Source: DATFNV01 sp035266225
GTDB taxonomy: Bacteria > Planctomycetota > Planctomycetia > Gemmatales > Gemmataceae
NCBI GenBank assembly: GCA_035266225.1
Contig: DATFNV010000037.1
Span: 1 to 32,608 of the forward strand
Direction of reading: 5' to 3'
Length of the DNA stretch: 32,608 nt
Shown here: positions 22,581-29,621 of the stretch, piece after piece
How positions within the stretch are numbered: position 1 is the first letter of the stretch
Layout: each line of letters begins with the position of its first letter
Translations under genes and position numbers: made by a program
Notes under the pieces: generated by a model
What the model was told of the DNA's origin: nothing
What the model saw: only the letters and a program-made list of their open reading frames with translations
Database searches by the model: none

Positions 22581-23293
22581 GACTTCTTCTCGTTGACGCG
22601 CTGATATTTCCGGATGATGATCGGGCGCAGTTCCAGTTTCAGTTGCAGGTGGCGCACGCGGCCGGCCGGGAGCGTCTCGTCCCCCCGGACCTGCACCTCG
22701 ACCGCCTTGCCGCCGCGCTCCTTCAGCCGGGCGTCGAGCTTTTCGAGGACCTGCTTCTCCGTGAGGCCCTCGTCGTCCGTGGCGGCAGGCTTCTCCCCAT
22801 CGCCAATCGAGTAAGTCGGTGGAAAGGTCGGGTCGGCCTCGACGGCGTGGATGCCGATCCAGATCATGTTCTCGTTGCCGGAGGTCAGGTTGAACTCGGC
22901 CTCCGGCAGCTTGAGGCCCGAGGCGACGGCGATGGCCCCCGCGGTCATCATGAAGAAGACCAGCAGCACCAGGCTGACGTCGATCAGCGGGATCATATCG
23001 ACGTCGTCGTCCTCGTCCTCCGGCCGGCGCTTCCAGGCGAAATCGACCTGGACCGGCTCGAGCGCCTCGGCCTGGTCGTTGGCCGCGTAGGGGTCGGCTT
23101 GCGGGAGGTAGGCGGAGAAGGACGGGTTGTCGCCGAGGCGGAACCACTGGGCGGTGCCGGACGGCCGCAGCATGTCGTCGGCCAGCAGCCGGCCCTGCTG
23201 CACCCAGTCGGTGACGACCTCGAACGGCACCTCGCGGTAGACCGTGTTCGTCTCGATGATCCAGACGTCCAGGAAGCGACGTTTTTCGGCCAT
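22577..23293 (-). CDS. ExbD/TolR-family protein with N-terminal GYF-like domain (first copy)
   Basis: 238 aa from ATG 23293 (MAEKRRFLDVWIIE); ATG 23311 would add MKPLPI. Neither start has a Shine-Dalgarno. Residues 1-60 look like a GYF_2-type domain (EVPFEVVTDWVQQGRLLADD, TAQWFRLGDNPSFSAY), then an acidic linker and the ExbD core, DDDVDMIPLIDVSLVLLVFF with the motor Asp, and a periplasmic domain with MIWIGIHAVEADPTF and VEVQVRGDETLPAGRVRHLQ. It overlaps the following ExbD by four bases. The nested palindrome at 23317-23379 fills the gap to the ExbB gene, and so lies in the leader between the two cistrons. Confidence 0.87.
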   Translation of the reverse strand: MAEKRRFLDVWIIETNTVYREVPFEVVTDWVQQGRLLADDMLRPSGTAQWFRLGDNPSFSAYLPQADPYAANDQAEALEPVQVDFAWKRRPEDEDDDVDMIPLIDVSLVLLVFFMMTAGAIAVASGLKLPEAEFNLTSGNENMIWIGIHAVEADPTFPPTYSIGDGEKPAATDDEGLTEKQVLEKLDARLKERGGKAVEVQVRGDETLPAGRVRHLQLKLELRPIIIRKYQRVNEKKS

Positions 23294-23316
23294 GATGGGG
23301 AGGGGTTTCATAGCGT

Positions 23317-23379
23317 GGCGAGCGGGGGGCGTCAGCCCCCCGGTTACTTCAACCGGGGGGCTGACGCCCCCCGCTCGCC
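23317..23379. repeat. Nested palindrome (family E), GC-rich, between ExbB and ExbD genes
   Basis: Perfect 29-nt arms (23317-23345, 23351-23379) with the loop ACTTC. Each arm contains GGGGGGC-GTCA-GCCCCCC, a 7-bp palindrome. There is no GTAG at the ends, unlike families B-D. It lies inside the operon, between the ExbB stop (23387) and the first ExbD start, so it could set the ExbB:ExbD ratio by partial termination or mRNA stability. Confidence 0.92.
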
Positions 23380-23386
23380 GGTTGGG

Positions 23387-24055
23387 TTAGTGCCGCGTGA
23401 CCGGCTGGCTGGGGCCGGCGGCGCCCGGCTTGGCGGCGGGCTTGGCGGACTGCACCAGGACGAGCAGCTTCTGGGCGGCGCTCTTCATCTTCACCTCGAA
23501 CCGCGCCACCCACGCCTTGAACAGCACGTGCGTGAACACCAGCGGGATGGCCGTCACCAGTCCCAGCGCCGTCGCGAACAGGGCCAGGCCGATCGCTCCG
23601 CTGTGCGCCGTCGCGTCGCCCTTCGACCCCTGGATCGCCTGGAAGGTGCCGATCATGGAGATGACCGTGCCGAGCAGGCCGACCATCGTGGCGACCTTGG
23701 CGATGGCCAGGATCGTCGGCAGCAGGAAGTTCAGGTCGGGCAGGATTTCCAGCTCGATGACGTTGGCCATCGCCCGCCGCATCGCCGCCAGGCCCTGTTT
23801 CGAGGTCTCCAGGCCGGCCGCGAAGAGCCGTCGCGGGATCATGTCGCTGCGTGTCCGGCACAGGCGCAGCGCCCCGTCGATGCCCTCTCGCTCCAGTTTC
23901 TCCTGAAAGAGCGGCAGGAACTCGTTCATGTTCGTTTTGGCGTTGAGGTTGAGCAGCAAGCGCCAGATGACCAACGTGAGGGCCGTGATCGACATCAGGC
24001 CCATCGGGATGGCGAAATACCAGTCGCCCTTGACGAACTGCCAGAATGCAGACAT
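23387..24055 (-). CDS. ExbB/TolQ/MotA-family proton channel protein
   Basis: 222 aa from ATG 24055, with a weak AGGTGG upstream. First membrane segment at about 13-33 (FAIPMGLMSITALTLVIWRL), a cytoplasmic loop (FLPLFQEKLEREGIDGALRL), then the two family membrane segments: FLLPTILAIAKVATMVGLLG leading into TVISMIGTFQAI, and SGAIGLALFATALGLVTAIP. The GLLGTVISMIGTF signature is diagnostic of ExbB/TolQ. ExbB pentamers surround ExbD dimers and use the proton gradient. The C-terminus (AAKPGAAGPSQPVTRH) is a short disordered tail. It is the first gene of the ExbB-ExbD-ExbD operon and convergent with the TonB-like gene. Confidence 0.92.
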   Translation of the reverse strand: MSAFWQFVKGDWYFAIPMGLMSITALTLVIWRLLLNLNAKTNMNEFLPLFQEKLEREGIDGALRLCRTRSDMIPRRLFAAGLETSKQGLAAMRRAMANVIELEILPDLNFLLPTILAIAKVATMVGLLGTVISMIGTFQAIQGSKGDATAHSGAIGLALFATALGLVTAIPLVFTHVLFKAWVARFEVKMKSAAQKLLVLVQSAKPAAKPGAAGPSQPVTRH

Positions 24056-24205
24056 GCCACCTACTCGGGGGTTACGGGAGGGCCGGCGCGACCGGCGACA
24101 GGAGTAAAGGCCCAAGGGGCAAGGCCAATTCCTTTGTACCGCCCCCGCCGCGGAGCCGCCAGAGAAAATCGCCGGCAGCGGCACCCGGCGGGTCGGCCCG
24201 CTTCC

Positions 24206-24234
24206 TTGCAATCGCCGCGGGTCGTCCCTATAGT
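24206..24234 (+). promoter_or_regulatory. Sigma70-like promoter of hisD
   Basis: TTGCAA (24206-24211), 17-nt spacer, TATAGT (24229-24234). Transcription would start near 24241, about 100 nt before hisD. No histidine-rich leader peptide or attenuator hairpin was found in that leader. Confidence 0.6.
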
Positions 24235-24336
24235 GCCACCGTGGTCGTCCGGGCCGTCCTGTCACCTTGCGGCCGGCGACCGCGCTCATTCCGGGCGCGT
24301 TCGGACCGCGCCCCCGACCCCGGCCCCCGCACAGGG

Positions 24337-25704
24337 ATGGACCTCATGGACACTCTCATCCTGCGGCGCATCCGCCTCGCCGACCCCGGCAGCGCCCAAC
24401 AACTCGCCGCCCTCCGCGACCAGCTCGGCTCCCAGGGAAACGTGGTGTCGGCGCGCGGCCGGGAACTCACCCAGAAGGTCTTCGGCGAAAGCCTGCCGCC
24501 GGCCCGCGTCGTCGAGCGCGTCTGCGCCGACGTCAAGGCGCGCGGCCTCGCCGCCGTCCTGCACTACACCGAGCAGTTCGACCGGGCCAAACTCAGTGCC
24601 GACACCGTCCGGGTGGGCCCCGAGGACCTTGCCGACGCCTGGGCTCGCGCCGACTCCGTCTTCCTCGAAACCGTGCGCCGCGTGCGCCAGAACGTCCTGT
24701 CGTTTCAGCTGGGCTTGCTGCACGGCGACGCGGTGCTGAGCGTGGCCGGCAGTCACGAGCTGCGCGTGCGCTCCCGTCCGATGCGCCGCGTCGGCGTCAT
24801 GGTCCCCGGAGGGGCGGCGGCCTACCCATCCACCCTGCTGATGACCATCGTCCCGGCCCAGGCGGCGCGGGTCGGCGAGATTGCGGTGTGCCTGCCGCCG
24901 ACGCCGAACGGGGCCTACAACCGCGACCTGCTCGCCGTCTGTCACGAGCTGGGCGTGACCGAGGTCTATCGCGTCGGCGGGGCGCAGGCGGTGGCGGCGC
25001 TGGCCTATGGGGTCGAGGGGATCCGCCCGGTCGATATGATCGTCGGCCCCGGCAACATCTTCGTGGCCCTGGCCAAGCGGCACGTCTTCGGCCAGGTGGC
25101 CATCGACTGCGTCGCCGGTCCCAGCGAGATCGTCGTCCTCGCCGACGAGACGGCCCACCCCGAGTACGTGGCGGCCGACCTGATCGCCCAAGCGGAGCAC
25201 TCCCCCGGGGCGGCCATCCTCGTCACCTGGCACGAGCCGCTGCTGGAGGCGGTGTCGGCGGCGCTCGGCCGGCAGCTGGCGCGGCTGGCGCGCGGCCCGC
25301 TGGCCCGGGAGAGCCTGGAAAGCTTCGGCGCCCTGGTGCTGGCGCGCGACGCCGACGAGGCCGTGGCCTGTGCCAACGAACTGGCGCCGGAGCACTTGCA
25401 CATCGCCGCCCGCGACGCCGCGGCGCTGGCCGAGCGGACGCTCCACGCCGGGGCCATCTTCCTCGGCGACTATTCGCCGGTGGCGCTGGGCGATTACGTG
25501 GCCGGGCCGTCGCACGTGCTGCCGACCGGCGGCACCGCCCGCTTCGCGAGCGGCCTGTCGGCCAACGACTTCCTGAAGCGCTCCAGCGTGCTGTCGTTCA
25601 CGAAGGCCGGCCTGGCGAAGATGGCCGGCGATGTGTGCCTGCTGGCCGAGAAGGAAGGGCTGACCGCCCACGCCGCGTCGGTGACGATGCGACTCGGTCA
25701 GTAA
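24337..25704 (+). CDS. hisD: Histidinol dehydrogenase
   Basis: 455 aa from ATG 24337; ATG 24346 is equally possible (AGGGATGG would then be its ribosome site). HisD oxidises L-histidinol to L-histidine in two NAD-dependent steps, the end of the pathway, in the cytoplasm. Family signatures are all present: VMVPGGAAAYPSTLLMTIVP, YRVGGAQAVAALAYG, VGPGNIFVALAKRHVFGQVA, DCVAGPSEIVVLADE, the zinc/catalytic AQAEHSPGAA, ELAPEHLHIA, and GAIFLGDYSPVALGDYVAGP leading into SHVLPTGGTARFASGLS. Length is normal (about 430-450). Three small genes of other function separate it from hisB. Confidence 0.95.
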   Translation: MDLMDTLILRRIRLADPGSAQQLAALRDQLGSQGNVVSARGRELTQKVFGESLPPARVVERVCADVKARGLAAVLHYTEQFDRAKLSADTVRVGPEDLADAWARADSVFLETVRRVRQNVLSFQLGLLHGDAVLSVAGSHELRVRSRPMRRVGVMVPGGAAAYPSTLLMTIVPAQAARVGEIAVCLPPTPNGAYNRDLLAVCHELGVTEVYRVGGAQAVAALAYGVEGIRPVDMIVGPGNIFVALAKRHVFGQVAIDCVAGPSEIVVLADETAHPEYVAADLIAQAEHSPGAAILVTWHEPLLEAVSAALGRQLARLARGPLARESLESFGALVLARDADEAVACANELAPEHLHIAARDAAALAERTLHAGAIFLGDYSPVALGDYVAGPSHVLPTGGTARFASGLSANDFLKRSSVLSFTKAGLAKMAGDVCLLAEKEGLTAHAASVTMRLGQ

Positions 25705-25764
25705 CTTCCCGTGTGGTGGCCGCTGGGAGAGCGGATCGCGTGCGAAACGACAAGGAGAAAGACC

Positions 25765-26151
25765 ATGCCGAAGGCACCCAAGCCCGTCTCGCTGGTCCTA
25801 TGCCAGGGGATGCAGGTGGAACCCGGCGCCGGACGGATGTCACTCGTCGGCGTCTTCAACAGCCTCCGGTTCCCGTCCTTCCCGACACCTCCGCAGCGGT
25901 TTACCGTGTACGCGGCGCTGCACGGAGGAGACGGCCAGGGTACAATAACTCTAACGGTCTCGCGGGCAATAACGGAAGCAAAGATTCGCCAATCCCAGTG
26001 GTGGAGAGGCTTCAGCGATCCCGACCTGATCACGATGTTTGAAGGCACCGTGGAAAAGTGTGTTTTCCCGACCGCCGGAAGGTATCTCGTTACGCTTCGC
26101 TTTGACGGCGAAATTGTAACCCAACGAATCCTCGACGTCTTTCAGGAGTAA
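25765..26151 (+). CDS. Small DUF6941-like protein
   Basis: 128 aa from ATG 25765, with AAGGAGAAAG at 25752-25761. Begins MPKAPKPVSLVLCQGMQVEP, then GRMSLVGVFNSLRFPSFPTP and a beta-rich body with FTVYAALHGGDGQGTITLTV and YLVTLRFDGEIVTQRILDVF. This resembles the DUF6941 group, small beta-sandwich proteins of unknown role (family name from memory, moderate certainty). There is no signal or membrane segment. The middle of the gene (about 25930-26100) is visibly less GC-rich than hisD and hisB, so it may be a later arrival. Confidence 0.75.
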   Translation: MPKAPKPVSLVLCQGMQVEPGAGRMSLVGVFNSLRFPSFPTPPQRFTVYAALHGGDGQGTITLTVSRAITEAKIRQSQWWRGFSDPDLITMFEGTVEKCVFPTAGRYLVTLRFDGEIVTQRILDVFQE

Positions 26152-26159
26152 CCCGTGCC

Positions 26160-26516
26160 ATGAGCCAACCTGAGAGCAACGGCGTTCCCCGGAACCCTCA
26201 GCAGCCGATCATCCTGGCCGATGGCAGCCAGCTCTTCCGGTTAAGCGAGGACGACCCGGATGCGATCGTGCAATCGTGGCCGAACGGCGACGGTCCGCGC
26301 GACGACTATGCGTTCCCCCCAAAGAGCGATCAGATTCGCGAAACGCCCGAACAGGAACTGATGGCGCTCGTCAACGCCATGACCGCCTATAAACGCAAGC
26401 TCGGTCTGCAATTCCTGCTGTGGGAACACGTCCTCGACGTGCTGCACGACATGGGCTATCGCAAGGTGATTTCTCCGGCCGAGGCACCCACGCCGGCGAC
26501 CGCCACTACCCCTTGA
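26160..26516 (+). CDS. Hypothetical protein, 118 aa
   Basis: Starts at ATG 26160, 8 nt after the preceding stop, with AGGAG overlapping that gene's end. The acidic N-terminal half (QQPIILADGSQLFRLSEDDP) has no recognised domain. The C-terminal half is helical (ELMALVNAMTAYKRKLGLQF, then LLWEHVLDVLHDMGYRKV) and ends in a Pro/Ala/Thr tail. Probably cytoplasmic. Function not recognised. Confidence 0.65.
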   Translation: MSQPESNGVPRNPQQPIILADGSQLFRLSEDDPDAIVQSWPNGDGPRDDYAFPPKSDQIRETPEQELMALVNAMTAYKRKLGLQFLLWEHVLDVLHDMGYRKVISPAEAPTPATATTP

Positions 26517-26535
26517 CCCGCCAACGGAGATGGTC

Positions 26536-26988
26536 ATGGCGAAGCCTCCCGCTTCTCCCTGGTCCCGTGCCGCCGGCGGCATGCGCCAGCGCGTGGACGC
26601 CGCGATCGATCGCATGGCCGACGCCATCAAGGAGGCCCTCCTCGACGGCCTCGAGTTCCCCGACGACGAAGAGGTGACGCCGGCGCCGCTCGTCCCCCTG
26701 CCGCCCGACCGCTTCGTCGAGCGAATGCGCGAGCGCGTCGAGAAGACGCTGCGGCAGGTCGCGGAAGTCCTCAACGCGGCCCCGGACGACTCGCCGGCCG
26801 CCATCGAGGAGAAGACCTGCGACCTGTTCACCGTGCTATGGTTGGAATCGCTGCAGGTTGCGGCGCAGTTGCGACTCGAGGAGACCCTCGTCGAGGAGCA
26901 ACCCGAAGTGGAGTTGCCGCAAGGGGAATGGGCCCGGCGCTACCGCCGGATGATCGCCGAGGACCAGCCGGACGAGGGAATTCGCTAG
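26536..26988 (+). CDS. Hypothetical protein, 150 aa, helical
   Basis: ATG 26536 is chosen because GGAG (26527-26530) lies at good spacing; ATG 26530 overlaps it. The chain is mostly charged helix: GMRQRVDAAIDRMADAIKEA, DRFVERMRERVEKTLRQVAE, LFTVLWLESLQVAAQLRLEE, ending in GEWARRYRRMIAEDQPDEG. No known domain, signal or membrane segment. It ends 9 nt before hisB, so it is in the same transcript. Confidence 0.65.
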   Translation: MAKPPASPWSRAAGGMRQRVDAAIDRMADAIKEALLDGLEFPDDEEVTPAPLVPLPPDRFVERMRERVEKTLRQVAEVLNAAPDDSPAAIEEKTCDLFTVLWLESLQVAAQLRLEETLVEEQPEVELPQGEWARRYRRMIAEDQPDEGIR

Positions 26989-26997
26989 GGGCAGCGC

Positions 26998-27585
26998 ATG
27001 GCACGCACCGCTCGCGTCCGCCGGGAGACCGGCGAAACCCGCATCGACCTGAGCCTCGACCTCGACGGCGGCGGCCGCGCCGACGTCGCCACCGGCGTCG
27101 GCTTCTTCGATCACATGCTGACGCTGCTCGCCAAACACAGCCTTATCGACCTGTCGGTCAAGGCCGACGGCGACCTGCACGTGGACGCCCACCACACCGT
27201 CGAGGACGTCGGCATCTGCTACGGCCAGGCGCTGGCGCAGGCGCTTGGCAACAAGGCGGGCATCCGCCGCTACGGCTGCATGACGCTGCCGATGGACGAG
27301 ACGCTGGTGACGGCGGCGGTCGATCTCAGCGGCCGGCCGTTCTGCGTCTGGCGCGCCGAGGTACCGCCGGAGACGCTTGGCACGTTCAACGCGCCCCTGG
27401 CGGAGGAATTTTGGCGGGCGGTGTCGTCGGCCGGGGCACTCAACCTGCACGTCGTGCTGCACCACGGCCGCAACACCCATCACATCATCGAGGGCATCTT
27501 CAAGGCGACGGCCCGGGCCCTGCGCCAGGCGGTCGAAGCCGACCCGCGCGTGTCCGGGGTGCCGTCCACCAAGGGGGTCCTCTGA
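26998..27585 (+). CDS. hisB: Imidazoleglycerol-phosphate dehydratase
   Basis: 195 aa, monofunctional, without the phosphatase domain of enterobacterial HisB. It dehydrates imidazole glycerol phosphate to imidazole acetol phosphate in histidine synthesis. Signatures: VGFFDHMLTLLAKHS, VDAHHTVEDVGICYGQALAQ (metal-binding HH..E), DLSGRPF, then NLHVVLHHGRNTHHIIEGIF with a second HH pair, and the closing STKGVL. The position usually held by the second Asp before HHTVED is Ala here; the metal ligands are intact. Four bases separate its stop from the methyltransferase start codon (GTG). Confidence 0.95.
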   Translation: MARTARVRRETGETRIDLSLDLDGGGRADVATGVGFFDHMLTLLAKHSLIDLSVKADGDLHVDAHHTVEDVGICYGQALAQALGNKAGIRRYGCMTLPMDETLVTAAVDLSGRPFCVWRAEVPPETLGTFNAPLAEEFWRAVSSAGALNLHVVLHHGRNTHHIIEGIFKATARALRQAVEADPRVSGVPSTKGVL

Positions 27586-27588
27586 GCC

Positions 27589-29541
27589 GTGGGGGCCTTC
27601 GCCCGCTTCGCCGCGCGCTTCCGCGTCGAGCAGCGCGCCCTGTGCGATTCGCTCCGCGACCTGCCGGCGCCGGCCGACCCGTCGCGCCACGCCGCCCTGC
27701 TCCTCCACAGGCAGATGTTCCGCCGCTTCCTTCAGGAAGCCGGCTTCGACCGCTTGCCTCCGCCTGATGACGCCGTTCCAGATTCCTTCCTGGACGGTCC
27801 CTGCTGGAGCCTCGCCGAGCCGGCGCCCGATGACGCCCTCACGCCGGACGTCTTCGGGTGTCTGTTCGACAAGCACGTCAGCCGCAAGGAAACCGGCACC
27901 TTTTACACCGGCCGCGACGTCAGCGACTACATCGCCCGCGCCACGATCCTCCCCGCCCTGCTCGACGCCGTTTCGATCCGTCGTCCGGAGTTCCTCGGCG
28001 GCGAAGACCCCACCCGCTCCGTCAACGACCTCGTGACACAGAACGGCGACCTCGCGAGTTTCGCCGTCGAGACCATCGCCCGCTGTGATCGCCCGCAGGC
28101 GCTGCGCGCCGTCTGGGACGCGCTCCGGGGACTGACCGTCCTCGATCCGACGTGCGGCTGCGGCGAATTCCTCGTCGCCGGGCTGCGCGTCCTCGAGCCG
28201 CTCTATGAAGCCTGCCTGACACGGATGTGGGCCCTACCGGGCCGCACGTTCCCGGCGATCTTCGCCAAGGTCGAGCGGCAACCGACCGTCCGGCACTTCG
28301 TGCGCGCGACGATCCTGCGGCAGAACCTGTACGGCCTCGACCTGATGCCCGAGGCCGTCGAAATCACGCGGTTGCGCCTCCTGCTGATGCTCGCGGCCGC
28401 TTCCCTGGGGCGAAGCCGGCTGCCGCCAGCCCTCAACCTGGACGATCACCTTCGCAGCGGCGACGTCCTTGCGACCTCGGAGCCGTTTCCGCAGGTGGCG
28501 CGGCGGGGCGGCTTCTCCGTGGTGCTCGGCAACCCGCCCTACGTCGAGTCGGCCCGGGAGGGCGCCCCTCATGAGGTCGGCGTGTACCGGACCGCAACGT
28601 GCGGCAACGTGTATGCGTTCGTCGTCGAGCGCAGCCTGAGCCTGCTCGCCGCGGACGGGCGGTTGGGGATGATCGTGCCGCACTCGGCCTTCTGCACCGA
28701 CCGCATGGCGCCGCTGCTGTCGCTCGTCACCACCGGAGCGACCACGTGGATTTCGACCTACGACATCCGCCCGTGCAAGCTCTTCGCCGGCGTCGATCAG
28801 CGGCTCGCCATCTTCCTGCGGCACGCCTCGCCCGAACCGCGGACCTACTCGACCCGCTATCACCGCTGGCAGGAGGCGGAGCGGCCCTTCCTCTTCGAGC
28901 GCCTGCGCTACCTCGACGTCGGTGGCCTGCGCTACGAGAATTCCATCCCGAAGGCCGGCGACCCCATCGAGAAGCGCATCTGGCACAAGATCCACCGCCG
29001 GGCGCCTCTGCGGGAGGGTCTGGGCCGCGGCGCCGTCGTCTACTACCACAACGCGCCGCGCTACTGGGTGCGGGCGATGACCTTCGCCCCGTTCTTCTGG
29101 AACGAGCGCGACGGGGAAAAGCTGTCGATGCAGGTGAAGACGCTCCCCGTGCGCGAGGGCGCCGACGCGAGGGCCGTCGCCGCCCTCCTCAACAGCAGTC
29201 TCTTCTGCTGGTGGTGGCTGCTGCTATCCGACTGCCGCCACCTCAATCGCCGCGAAATCGACCGCTTCCCGGCTGGCCTCGCGGAGATGGCGCCCGACGT
29301 CAAGCGTGCCCTGGGCGCCCTGTGCCGGCGCCTCATGGCCGACTACCGCCGCCACGATGTCCGCAAGGTGTGCCGCTACCGGACGACGGGCAAGGTCGTT
29401 TACGACGAGTTCTATCCGGGGCGGTCCAAGGCGATCCTCGACGACATCGACCGCGCCCTCGCCGGGCATTATGGCCTCACCGAGGAGGAGATCGACTTCA
29501 TCATCCGTTACGACGTTAAGCATCGCCTGGGCGGCGGATGA
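27589..29541 (+). CDS. Eco57I/type IIG-like N6-adenine DNA methyltransferase, solitary
   Basis: 650 aa from GTG 27589, with AAGGGGG upstream. N-terminal helical part, then RKETGTFYTG (99-108), the segment that precedes the catalytic core in this family. SAM-binding motif I is LDPTCGCGEF (185-194) and the catalytic motif IV NPPY is at 315-318, so N6-adenine methylation is expected. The C-terminal third (about 490-600, FFWNERDGEKLSMQVKTLPV, NSSLFCWWWLLLSDCRHLNR) is like the TaqI-type target recognition domain. No PD-(D/E)XK nuclease motif is evident at the N-terminus and no restriction, BREX pgl or helicase gene is adjacent, so it is probably an orphan modification enzyme. It follows hisB by 3 nt. 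Confidence 0.82.
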   Translation: MGAFARFAARFRVEQRALCDSLRDLPAPADPSRHAALLLHRQMFRRFLQEAGFDRLPPPDDAVPDSFLDGPCWSLAEPAPDDALTPDVFGCLFDKHVSRKETGTFYTGRDVSDYIARATILPALLDAVSIRRPEFLGGEDPTRSVNDLVTQNGDLASFAVETIARCDRPQALRAVWDALRGLTVLDPTCGCGEFLVAGLRVLEPLYEACLTRMWALPGRTFPAIFAKVERQPTVRHFVRATILRQNLYGLDLMPEAVEITRLRLLLMLAAASLGRSRLPPALNLDDHLRSGDVLATSEPFPQVARRGGFSVVLGNPPYVESAREGAPHEVGVYRTATCGNVYAFVVERSLSLLAADGRLGMIVPHSAFCTDRMAPLLSLVTTGATTWISTYDIRPCKLFAGVDQRLAIFLRHASPEPRTYSTRYHRWQEAERPFLFERLRYLDVGGLRYENSIPKAGDPIEKRIWHKIHRRAPLREGLGRGAVVYYHNAPRYWVRAMTFAPFFWNERDGEKLSMQVKTLPVREGADARAVAALLNSSLFCWWWLLLSDCRHLNRREIDRFPAGLAEMAPDVKRALGALCRRLMADYRRHDVRKVCRYRTTGKVVYDEFYPGRSKAILDDIDRALAGHYGLTEEEIDFIIRYDVKHRLGGG

Positions 29542-29563
29542 GGAGCCGGGTAGAGTAAGGTGA

Positions 29564-29604
29564 GCCGCTTGCGGCTTCGCAAGAGGTGCGAAGCCGCAAG
29601 CGGC
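29564..29604. repeat. Nested palindrome (family A, copy 4)
   Basis: Perfect 18-nt arms (29564-29581, 29587-29604) with the loop AGAGG, 22 nt after the methyltransferase stop and 17 nt before the next start codon. It occupies the ribosome-binding region of the TolB-like gene. Confidence 0.9.
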
Positions 29605-29621
29605 ATCAGTGAGGACCCCCG

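Noticed and set aside
24235..24336. Histidine attenuator leader upstream of hisD
   Set aside because: No His-codon run or alternative hairpins seen in the leader.
22643..24739. Plus-strand open frame of 698 codons opposite ExbB and ExbD
   Set aside because: It is His/Gln/Arg-rich antisense text and runs through the palindrome at 23317-23379.
24286..25671. Minus-strand open frame of 461 codons opposite hisD
   Set aside because: HisD signatures are complete on the plus strand.
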